NCBI GenBank assembly: GCA_905199755.1
Contig: CAJKHT010000006.1
Span: 1-58,998 of the forward strand
Source: an uncultured Eubacteriales bacterium
GTDB taxonomy: Bacteria; Bacillota; Clostridia; UBA1381
Reading direction: 5' to 3'
Length of the DNA: 58,998 nt
The stretch's first letter is position 1. Each line of letters starts with the position of its first letter. A program made the translations under genes and the position numbers. Shown one piece after another: positions 41,871 through 49,436 of the stretch. The notes under the pieces were generated by a model. The model saw only the letters and a program-made list of their open reading frames with translations, was not told where the DNA came from and ran no database searches.

Positions 41871-43235
41871 ATGAAAATACCTTACAAAATTTATCTTGAA
41901 GAATCGGAGCTTCCCAAGCAGTGGTACAATGTGCGTGCGGATATGAAAAACAAACCCGCACCGATACTGAATCCGGGAACACTTAAACCCGTAACCGCAG
42001 AGGAGCTTTCCGGAATTTTCTGTTCCGAGCTTGTAAAGCAGGAATTGGATAACGATACTCCGTATTTCGATATTCCGCAGGAAATTCAGGACTTTTACAA
42101 GATGTACCGTCCGTCACCGCTGACACGTGCATATTTCCTTGAAAAAGCGCTCGATACTCCGGCAAAGATTTATTATAAGTTTGAAGGAAACAATACCTCG
42201 GGCAGCCACAAGCTCAATTCCGCAATTGCACAGGCATACTATGCAAAGCAGCAGGGCTTAAAGGGTGTAACCACCGAAACGGGTGCCGGACAGTGGGGTA
42301 CTGCGCTGTCAATGGCGTGTGCATTCTTCGGCATTGACTGTAAGGTTTTCATGGTTAAGGTTTCATACGAGCAAAAGCCGTTCAGACGTGAGGTAATGCG
42401 TACGTACGGCGCATCGGTAACTCCCTCACCGTCGGAAACAACAGAGGTCGGAAAGAAAATTTTACAGGAATTTCCGGGTACAACGGGCAGTCTCGGCTGT
42501 GCAATTTCGGAGGCTGTTGAAGCTGCCGTTACACATGAGGGTTACAGATATGTACTCGGTTCGGTGCTTGCACAGGTGCTTCTGCATCAGTCGGTAATAG
42601 GTCTTGAAACAAAGGCCGCACTTGATAAATACGGAATAAAGCCGGACATCATAATAGGCTGTGCCGGCGGCGGCAGCAACCTCGGCGGTTTGATTTCACC
42701 GTTTATGGGCGAAAAGCTGCGCGGCGAGGCTGACTACAGAATTATTGCCGTTGAGCCTGCGTCCTGCCCGAGTCTTACACGCGGAAAGTTTGCATATGAT
42801 TTCTGCGATACCGGTAAGGTTTGCCCGCTGCAGAAAATGTACACGCTGGGCAGCGGATTTATTCCGTCGGCAAACCACGCAGGCGGCTTAAGATACCATG
42901 GAATGAGCGGTATTTTATCGCAGCTGTATCATGACGGCTACATGGAGGCTGTATCGGTTGAACAGACACGCGTATTTGCGGCAGCAGAGCAGTTTGCACG
43001 CGTTGAGGGTATACTCCCTGCGCCGGAAAGCAGCCATGCTATACGCGTTGCCATAGATGAAGCCTTAAAGTGCAAGGAAACAGGCGAGGAAAAAACAATC
43101 GTATTCGGTCTTACGGGAACAGGTTACTTTGACATGGTGGCATATGAGAAATTCAACAACGGTGAGATGGGTGATTACATTCCTACCGATGAAGAGCTCA
43201 ATGCAAGCTTTGCAAAGTTACCCAAAGTAGAATAA
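41871..43235 (+). CDS. Tryptophan synthase beta-like enzyme (TrpB2 type)
   Basis: PLP-dependent enzyme joining indole or O-phosphoserine/serine to form tryptophan. The 454-residue product is longer than TrpB1 and has the TrpB2 N terminus KIYLEESELPKQWYNVRADM. The PLP Lys is in SGSHKLNSAIAQAYYAKQQG, the catalytic Glu-containing TETGAGQWGTALS follows, and the phosphate loop is CAGGGSNLGG. The C-terminal part has GILPAPESSHAIRVAIDEAL. No trpA or other trp gene is adjacent, so it probably salvages indole or works with distant genes. The ATG at 41871 follows GAGAAAGG; the open frame back to 41673 overlaps promoter and leader and is non-coding. Confidence 0.92.
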   Translation: MKIPYKIYLEESELPKQWYNVRADMKNKPAPILNPGTLKPVTAEELSGIFCSELVKQELDNDTPYFDIPQEIQDFYKMYRPSPLTRAYFLEKALDTPAKIYYKFEGNNTSGSHKLNSAIAQAYYAKQQGLKGVTTETGAGQWGTALSMACAFFGIDCKVFMVKVSYEQKPFRREVMRTYGASVTPSPSETTEVGKKILQEFPGTTGSLGCAISEAVEAAVTHEGYRYVLGSVLAQVLLHQSVIGLETKAALDKYGIKPDIIIGCAGGGSNLGGLISPFMGEKLRGEADYRIIAVEPASCPSLTRGKFAYDFCDTGKVCPLQKMYTLGSGFIPSANHAGGLRYHGMSGILSQLYHDGYMEAVSVEQTRVFAAAEQFARVEGILPAPESSHAIRVAIDEALKCKETGEEKTIVFGLTGTGYFDMVAYEKFNNGEMGDYIPTDEELNASFAKLPKVE

Positions 43236-43237
43236 TA

Positions 43238-43267
43238 ATTAAAGGGGATGTTTCCTATCCCCTTTAA
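43238..43267 (+). terminator. First hairpin after the trpB-like gene
   Basis: Stem TTAAAGGGGAT / ATCCCCTTTAA with a 7-base loop (43239-43267), directly after the stop codon. The following AAAAAG is not T-rich on plus. Confidence 0.6.
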
Positions 43268-43275
43268 AAAGTTAA

Positions 43276-43318
43276 GGCTGTTTAAAAAAGTCAATTGACT
43301 TTTTAAACAGCCCCTTTT
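43276..43318. terminator. Bidirectional terminator between trpB-like gene and lysR
   Basis: A long stem GGCTGTTTAAAAAAGTCAA / TTGACTTTTTAAACAGCC (one bulged A) lies between the convergent genes, followed by CCCCTTTTAATT on plus. It ends 15 bases from the LysR stop codon. Confidence 0.8.
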
Positions 43319-43332
43319 AATTATAATCCTGT

Positions 43333-44220
43333 TCAGTTCACGGAGCTTTTTAATATCATTCTTTCCAGCTCCTTTGCGGCAGCGCTGAGCGGCTGTTCTG
43401 CTCTCTTGATAAGACAGATACTGCGTTCGGGAATTTTTTCCGCCAAATCAATCATTTTTACATTATCCGATGCATGTATAAATTCCTCCGGCACAAATCC
43501 TATTCCGAGATCGGCTTCCACAACAGGCAAAATCTGATCGGCGGTAAATGCCTCAATATCCGGCTGATATGCTTCACCGTGACTTTTAAAAAATTCGGAA
43601 TAAAATTCATATGATTTTGTGTCACTGCCGAGAGAAATCAGCGGATAATCTTTAAGCTCGGAAATCGCCACCTTTCTTCCGATGAGCGAGGAAAAGCGTG
43701 GCGAACAAACCGCCGTTTCACGTATCGGCTTTATGTTTGTTTCCGTAAGCGTCCCGGATTGTACGGTCGGTGTTGTCACCACGGCAAAATCCGCCGTTCC
43801 CTCTTTCAGCGCGGCAATTGCCTGCGGAGTCGAATGATTGCTTATTCTGATATGTATTCCGGGATAGAGCCTGCAATATTCCTTTAAAACAGGCAGCAAA
43901 AGGCAGCGCAGCGCCACCTCGCTTGCCGCTACAAAAACTGTTCCGCTCTCTAAATTGATGCTTTCCGTAAGCTCGTTTTCGGCAGCCTCGATATGTTCAA
44001 ATGCAATTCTGACGTGTGCATACAGCTTTTCGCCCTCGTCCGTCAGTTTCATGCCGCGGTTTGTACGTAAAAACAGTGGACATCCCAGCTGCCCCTCCAG
44101 ATTTTTAATGGTTCTTGTTAAATTCGGCTGATTGTTGAGCAGCAGCTTTGCCGCACGGGAAACACTTCCGCTTTTTGCCACATAATAAAAAATCTTATAA
44201 TAATCGTAGCTGATATTCAT
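43333..44220 (-). CDS. LysR family transcriptional regulator
   Basis: A 295-residue one-component regulator. The N-terminal winged helix (about 1-60) contains YYVAKSGSVSRAAKLLLNNQ and PNLTRTIKNLEGQLGCPLFL; the effector-binding domain follows (about 90-290). The ATG at 44220 is behind GGGGG; the frame goes back to 44256 with poorer start context. It is divergent from the two-gene membrane operon at 44353, the usual target position for a LysR regulator. The ligand is unknown. Confidence 0.9.
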   Translation of the reverse strand: MNISYDYYKIFYYVAKSGSVSRAAKLLLNNQPNLTRTIKNLEGQLGCPLFLRTNRGMKLTDEGEKLYAHVRIAFEHIEAAENELTESINLESGTVFVAASEVALRCLLLPVLKEYCRLYPGIHIRISNHSTPQAIAALKEGTADFAVVTTPTVQSGTLTETNIKPIRETAVCSPRFSSLIGRKVAISELKDYPLISLGSDTKSYEFYSEFFKSHGEAYQPDIEAFTADQILPVVEADLGIGFVPEEFIHASDNVKMIDLAEKIPERSICLIKRAEQPLSAAAKELERMILKSSVN

Positions 44221-44270
44221 ATAATCCCCCATATATCCGATTGACATGTGTACCATATGTATTATACATT

Positions 44271-44298
44271 TTGCATATATTAATAAATGTATTATAAT
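44271..44298 (+). promoter_or_regulatory. Predicted promoter of the small membrane protein / YoaK-like operon
   Basis: TTGCAT (44271-44276), 16-base spacer, perfect TATAAT (44293-44298), in the divergent region shared with lysR. The region is AT-rich with overlapping inverted repeats (for example ATATG/CATAT), so a LysR operator here is plausible but not delimited. Confidence 0.6.
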
Positions 44299-44352
44299 AT
44301 ATCATGACCTGAAAGTCAAGAGACAAAGCAATAACGAAAGAAGGAAGTTTAA

Positions 44353-44607
44353 ATGGATTTCGTACTTGAAGTATTTACAAGTGTTCTGCTGGATATAGCA
44401 ATGCTTATTATGGTTCTTAATCTGGTGCATAGAAATGCACACGGCACCGCTGCGGAGCGCTTTACCGCCGTCAGTATGGGACTGGGATTTCTGACATATT
44501 GTATATCAAAGGCGATTAACGGCGGCAGTTATACAGTGCTGACACTTGCCGCACTCGGATTTATGCTGTCGTATATGGCGTTTGTATTTACTTTTTCACG
44601 GGAATGA
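44353..44607 (+). CDS. Small three-helix membrane protein
   Basis: An 84-residue hydrophobic protein with three predicted membrane segments (about 5-23, 38-55, 60-80) and a charged loop HRNAHGTAAER between the first two. I do not recognise a family. Ribosome site AAGAAGG precedes the ATG, it has a clear promoter, and it overlaps or abuts the next membrane gene. That supports a real gene co-expressed with the YoaK-like protein under LysR control. Confidence 0.7.
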   Translation: MDFVLEVFTSVLLDIAMLIMVLNLVHRNAHGTAAERFTAVSMGLGFLTYCISKAINGGSYTVLTLAALGFMLSYMAFVFTFSRE

Positions 44608-44612
44608 TTTAT

Positions 44613-45290
44613 ATGCTGCATAAAAAAACAGATGTACAAATGTCCGATGCTTTCCGCACTGCCCTGTTTGTCATATTATCGGGCGGTTTTCAGGACGCAT
44701 ATACCTACTGCTGCCGCGGCGAGGTTTTTGCAAATGCGCAGACAGGCAATATCGTTCTGATGAGCTCCGCATTTTTTGCCGGAAGCTGGAATATAGTTTT
44801 AAAATACCTTATCCCTGTTATCTCATTTTTAATAGGCACGGCTGTGGCAGAGCTTATACATATGAAATTCAAGCCATGCGAGAAAATTCACTGGCGCCAG
44901 ATTATTCTGATAATTGAAATAATACTGCTCTTTGCCGTCGGATTTATTCCGCAGTATATAAACGCACCGGCAAACGCACTTGTTTCATTTGTATGCGCAA
45001 TGCAGGTACAGACCTTTCATAAGGTGCGCGGTCACGCATATGCCAGTACCATGTGTATCGGCAACATGAGGAGCGGTGTTGAAGCGCTGTGCGCATATTT
45101 TCATGTGCATGATAAAGCAATTCTAAAAAAAGCCTTAACATATTTCGGTGTTATCGCTGTTTTTGCCATAGGTGCGGGGATAGGAACATTTATTACCGAC
45201 AGAATCGGAAATAAATCAATATGGATTTGCTGTGCTTTGCTTTTTATAAGCTTTGTTATGATGTTTATATCGGATGAAGAAAAAAACTAA
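44613..45290 (+). CDS. DUF1275 (YoaK-like) membrane protein
   Basis: A 225-residue membrane protein of the DUF1275/YoaK family with six segments. The family signatures are near the start, SGGFQDAYTYCCRGEVFANA and AQTGNIVLMSSAF, with the later CAMQVQTFHKVRGHAYASTM and CIGNMRSGVEAL. GGGA at 44600-44603 is spaced correctly for the ATG at 44613; an ATG at 44604 overlaps the previous stop by 4 bases but has no usable site. Function of the family is unknown. Confidence 0.88.
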   Translation: MLHKKTDVQMSDAFRTALFVILSGGFQDAYTYCCRGEVFANAQTGNIVLMSSAFFAGSWNIVLKYLIPVISFLIGTAVAELIHMKFKPCEKIHWRQIILIIEIILLFAVGFIPQYINAPANALVSFVCAMQVQTFHKVRGHAYASTMCIGNMRSGVEALCAYFHVHDKAILKKALTYFGVIAVFAIGAGIGTFITDRIGNKSIWICCALLFISFVMMFISDEEKN

Positions 45291-45323
45291 TCTGTGTAAA
45301 ATTTTTACACCGATTAGTTTTTT
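45282..45323. terminator. Bidirectional terminator
   Basis: Stem AAAAAACTAATC...GTGTAAAA paired with TTTTACAC...GATTAGTTTTTT, with one short internal mismatch on each arm, between the YoaK-like gene and the short amidotransferase remnant. Confidence 0.85.
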
Positions 45324-45518
45324 TCATATTGAGCCGACAAATGCACGTATAAGCTTTACGCTGTTTTCGTCGCTCAGGTAATTCAGTTCGGGGTGCCACT
45401 GAACAGCCGCAATAAAGCGTTTGTTTTCCATATATACCGCCTCGGTCAGTCCGTCCTCCGATATTGCCGCCGCAGTCAGTGACGGTGCGAGCTTTTTTAC
45501 TCCTATCGGTTTTTTCAT
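45324..45518 (-). pseudogene. C-terminal remnant of a class I glutamine amidotransferase-like peptidase (PuuD/C26)
   Basis: A 64-residue frame starting at an ATG behind GCGAGGAG. From residue ~8 it matches the end of gamma-glutamyl-GABA hydrolases (peptidase C26): KKLAPSLTAAAISEDGLTEA, then the catalytic His/Glu motif AVQWHPELNYLSDE and KLIRAFV. The nucleophile Cys domain and the SYHHQ-type stretch, about 170 residues, are missing. The remnant is wedged between the rpoC terminator and the YoaK-like gene. It is probably a deletion relic; the good ribosome site leaves open that a small protein is still made. Confidence 0.7.
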
Positions 45519-45545
45519 AGCAATCTCCTCGCTTTCATATAAGGT

Positions 45546-45583
45546 AAAAAAAAGCAAGGGAGCTGTAAAAACAGCTCCCTTGC
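45546..45583 (-). terminator. Terminator of rpoBC
   Basis: Perfect 13-base-pair stem (GCAAGGGAGCTGT / ACAGCTCCCTTGC, 4-base loop) followed on the minus strand by eight T, 10 bases after the rpoC stop codon. Confidence 0.93.
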
Positions 45584-45593
45584 CGAAATTTAT

Positions 45594-48500
45594 TTAGTCT
45601 ATATCCTCGTTCGGTACCTCTTCACCGTCTATTGTAATATTAATATCCTTGTACATGCTCATGCCGGTACCTGCCGGAATAAGCTTACCGATAATAACAT
45701 TTTCTTTAAGACCGAGAAGCGGGTCAACCTTTCCTTTGATAGCTGCGTCCGTAAGAACCTTTGTGGTTTCCTGGAACGACGCTGCCGAAAGGAAGGATTC
45801 GGTAGCCAGAGAAGCCTTTGTGATACCGAGAAGAACAGGCGAATATGTGGCATGATTACCGCCGCCGTTTTCATCAAGTCTCTTATTGGCATCTTCAAGT
45901 TCGAATATATCTATAAGCGAGCCGATAAGCAAATCGGTGTCGCCTGCGTCCTCAACACGAACCTTTCTTAACATCTGACGCGTAATAACCTCAACGTGCT
46001 TGTCGTTGATGTCAACACCCTGCATACGGTATGTTCTCTGAACTTCACGCGTGATATATACCTGAACGGCATCGGGACCGTTGATTCTCAGTATATCGTT
46101 CGGGTTTACGGAACCTGCGGTAATCTCGCCGCCCGGCTCGATAATATCGCCGTCATGAACCTTGATGCTTGAACCGTAAGGAATTGTATATGACTTAGCC
46201 TCGCCCGTTTCATCGTTTGAAACAGTTACTTCACGTTTTCTCTTTGTATCGCTCACCGTAACACGTCCGCCGATTTCCGAGATTATTGCAAGACCTTTAG
46301 GACGTCTCGCCTCAAAAAGTTCCTCGATACGGGGAAGACCTTGTGTAATATCACTGCCCGAAGCAACACCGCCGGCATGGAAGGTACGCATCGTAAGCTG
46401 TGTACCCGGCTCACCGATTGACTGAGCCGCGATAATTCCGACAGCCTCACCGATGTTAACCAGCTGACCTGTTGCCAGGTTTTTGCCGTAACACTTAGCG
46501 CATACTCCGATTTTGGATTTACACGTCAATACGCTTCTGATATATACCTTTTCAATTCCCGACTTAACAATTCTTTCAGCCTGTCTTGCGCTGATAAGCT
46601 CGCCTGCGGGAGTGATAACCTCGCCTGTGTTCGGATCGGTTACGTCCTCCATAGCGGTTCTGCCCTCGATACGGTCGTATAACGGCTCGATGCTTTCACC
46701 GCCGTCGGTGATTTCAGTTACCCATTCGCCCTCGTTTGTGCCGCAGTCGATTTCACGCACGATAACGTCCTGCGAAACGTCAACCAGACGTCTTGTAAGG
46801 TAACCCGAGTCGGCTGTTCTCAATGCGGTATCGGTAAGACCTTTACGCGCACCGTGTGAAGAAATGAAGTATTCCAGTACATCAAGACCTTCACGGAAGT
46901 TTGCACGGATAGGAATTTCAACCGTACGTCCCTGTGTATCCGCCATAAGTCCGCGCATAGCAGCCAGCTGTCTTATCTGGTTGATACTTCCTCGCGCACC
47001 CGAGTCCGCCATCATGTATATCGGGTTGAACTCGCCCAGATGTTCAAGCATGGCATTTGTAACCTTTTCCGAAGCGGCAGCCCAGATTTTGATTACCTGC
47101 TGGTATCTTTCCTCGTCCGTCAGCAAACCGAAACGATACTTTGACGTAATTGTTTCGACTTCCTTTTCCGCATCGGCAAGGATTGCCTTTTTCTTTTCGG
47201 GAACTTCAATGTCACTTACCGCAACGGTAATTGCGCTGAGTGTTGAATACTTGTAGCCTGTTGCCTTAATCTTATCAAGCATTTCAGCGGTTATTGATGT
47301 ACCGTGTGTATTTATGCAGCGTCCGATAATATCTCCGAGCTGCTTTTTCTTTACGATGAAGTCTATTTCAAATTTCAGCGCTTCTTTCGGATCGTTTCTG
47401 TCAACAAAGCCCAAATCCTGCGGAATGTTGTTGTTGAAGATAATACGTCCTACGGTTGTTTCGACAAATGCGGTTATTTCCTCACCGTTTACCGATTTTG
47501 TAATCTGCACCTTTATGCGCTCATGAAGCGAGACTTCATGGTTTGCATAAGCAAGGATTGCCTCGTCGGGAGTTATATATCTCTTTTCGGTGAGCTTCTT
47601 TGCTTCGGTGAACAGTCTCTTTACGGAAATCTGTACCGTTTTGCCGTCAAGTGCAATCGTTACGGGGTTTTCCTTGATTTCCGTCTCGTTAATCTTTACT
47701 CCGTCAAGCTCCTTTGCGGCAAGGAGAGCTTCCTTTACCGATGTATAGCTCTGTATGGGAGCATCTTCATGGTATATTTTAAGGTCGCTTTCGGGTTCCA
47801 TAGCCGAAAGCACTTCTGTCAGATATGCAAGCTTTGCCTCGTCCTCTGCCATTTCATCGGCAATCTGAGCATAATCCTCACGGACTATGGTAAGCCAGTA
47901 GCTGCCCAAAATCATATCCTGTGTAGGAACCGTTACCGGGTGGCCGTCCTGCGGCTTTAAGAGGTTGTTTGCACTGAGCATCAGGAAACGCGCCTCCGAC
48001 TGTGCCTCGGGTGACAGCGGAACGTGAATAGCCATCTGGTCGCCGTCGAAGTCGGCATTGTATGCGGTACATACAAGCGGATGCAGCTTAAGCGCACGTC
48101 CCTCAACAAGACGCGGCTCAAATGCCTGAATACCGAGTCTGTGGAGCGTAGGAGCACGGTTAAGCAAAACGGGGTGTTCCTTTATAACGTCCTCTAAGAC
48201 GTCCCAAACCTCCGGCTTTGTTCTTTCAACCATTCTCTTTGCGCTCTTTATATTGTGAGCCAAGCCTCTCGAAACAAGCTCTTTCATAACAAACGGCTTA
48301 AACAGCTCGATTGCCATTTCCTTAGGCAGACCGCACTGATAAATCTTCATTTCCGGGCCTACAACGATAACCGAACGTCCCGAATAGTCAACACGCTTAC
48401 CCAAAAGGTTCTGACGGAAACGTCCCTGCTTACCCTTTAACATATCGGAAAGTGACTTAAGAGGTCTGTTTCCGGGGCCTGTTACCGTTCTGCCGCGTCT

Positions 48501-49397
48501 GCCGTTGTTGATAAGTGCGTCGACAGCCTCCTGCAGCATTCTCTTTTCGTTTCTTATGATAATGTCGGGAGCGCTCAGTTCAAGCAGTCTCTTTAAACGG
48601 TTGTTTCTGTTTATAACACGTCTGTACAAATCGTTGAGGTCGCTTGTTGCAAAGCGTCCGCCGTCCAGCTGTACCATAGGTCTCAATTCCGGCGGAATAA
48701 TCGGAACAACCGTCAGAATCATCCACTCGGGACGGTTGCCGGAAATTCTGAATGCTTCAACGATTTCGAGTCTTTTTATAATTCTTGCCTTTTTCTGACC
48801 GTGAGCTTCTTCAAGCTCTGCTTTAAGCTCCTCGGAAAGCTTTTCGAGGTCTATCTGTTCAAGCAGGTACTTGATTGACTCCGCGCCCATGCCGGCTTTG
48901 AATTTATCGCCGAATTTTTCATAGGCTTCACGGTATTCCTTTTCGGAAAGAATCTGGTTCTGTTCAAGGCTTGTGCCGCCCGGCTCGGTTACGATATACG
49001 ATGCGAAATACAAAACCTTTTCCAGCTGTCTCGGAGACAGGTCAAGGATAAGTCCCATTGATGACGGAACACCCTTGAAGTACCATATATGCGATACGGG
49101 CGTAGCAAGCTCGATATGTCCCATTCTTTCGCGGCGAACCTTTGATTTTGTTACTTCAACACCGCAGCGGTCGCAGACAACGCCCTTGTATCTTATTTTC
49201 TTATATTTACCGCAGTGACACTCCCAGTCCTTTGTAGGTCCGAAAATCTTTTCACAGAACAATCCGTCCTTCTCGGGCTTTAATGTACGGTAGTTTATGG
49301 TTTCGGGCTTTAACACCTCGCCGTGCGACCAGCTTAAGATGGTTTCCGGCGAAGCAAGACCGATTTTTATCGCTTCAAAACTGTTAAATTCTAACAT
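45594..49397 (-). CDS. rpoC: DNA-directed RNA polymerase beta' subunit
   Basis: A 1267-residue beta' subunit. The N-terminal zinc ribbon is CHCGKYKKIRYKGVVCDRCG (about 60-80). The catalytic Mg-binding motif YNADFDGDQMAIHVP is near 460. The bridge helix/trigger loop region has PIRANFREGLDVLEYFISSH and GARKGLTDTALRTADSGYLT. The second zinc site is CKSKIGVCAKCYG, followed by IAAQSIGEPGTQLTMRTFHA. No large lineage insertion is visible. It is 39 bases downstream of rpoB and ends at a strong terminator. Confidence 0.98.
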   Translation of the reverse strand: MLEFNSFEAIKIGLASPETILSWSHGEVLKPETINYRTLKPEKDGLFCEKIFGPTKDWECHCGKYKKIRYKGVVCDRCGVEVTKSKVRRERMGHIELATPVSHIWYFKGVPSSMGLILDLSPRQLEKVLYFASYIVTEPGGTSLEQNQILSEKEYREAYEKFGDKFKAGMGAESIKYLLEQIDLEKLSEELKAELEEAHGQKKARIIKRLEIVEAFRISGNRPEWMILTVVPIIPPELRPMVQLDGGRFATSDLNDLYRRVINRNNRLKRLLELSAPDIIIRNEKRMLQEAVDALINNGRRGRTVTGPGNRPLKSLSDMLKGKQGRFRQNLLGKRVDYSGRSVIVVGPEMKIYQCGLPKEMAIELFKPFVMKELVSRGLAHNIKSAKRMVERTKPEVWDVLEDVIKEHPVLLNRAPTLHRLGIQAFEPRLVEGRALKLHPLVCTAYNADFDGDQMAIHVPLSPEAQSEARFLMLSANNLLKPQDGHPVTVPTQDMILGSYWLTIVREDYAQIADEMAEDEAKLAYLTEVLSAMEPESDLKIYHEDAPIQSYTSVKEALLAAKELDGVKINETEIKENPVTIALDGKTVQISVKRLFTEAKKLTEKRYITPDEAILAYANHEVSLHERIKVQITKSVNGEEITAFVETTVGRIIFNNNIPQDLGFVDRNDPKEALKFEIDFIVKKKQLGDIIGRCINTHGTSITAEMLDKIKATGYKYSTLSAITVAVSDIEVPEKKKAILADAEKEVETITSKYRFGLLTDEERYQQVIKIWAAASEKVTNAMLEHLGEFNPIYMMADSGARGSINQIRQLAAMRGLMADTQGRTVEIPIRANFREGLDVLEYFISSHGARKGLTDTALRTADSGYLTRRLVDVSQDVIVREIDCGTNEGEWVTEITDGGESIEPLYDRIEGRTAMEDVTDPNTGEVITPAGELISARQAERIVKSGIEKVYIRSVLTCKSKIGVCAKCYGKNLATGQLVNIGEAVGIIAAQSIGEPGTQLTMRTFHAGGVASGSDITQGLPRIEELFEARRPKGLAIISEIGGRVTVSDTKRKREVTVSNDETGEAKSYTIPYGSSIKVHDGDIIEPGGEITAGSVNPNDILRINGPDAVQVYITREVQRTYRMQGVDINDKHVEVITRQMLRKVRVEDAGDTDLLIGSLIDIFELEDANKRLDENGGGNHATYSPVLLGITKASLATESFLSAASFQETTKVLTDAAIKGKVDPLLGLKENVIIGKLIPAGTGMSMYKDINITIDGEEVPNEDID

Positions 49398-49436
49398 CTA
49401 AATCCTCCATACTTTTATTATCCGATTTCGTGAATG

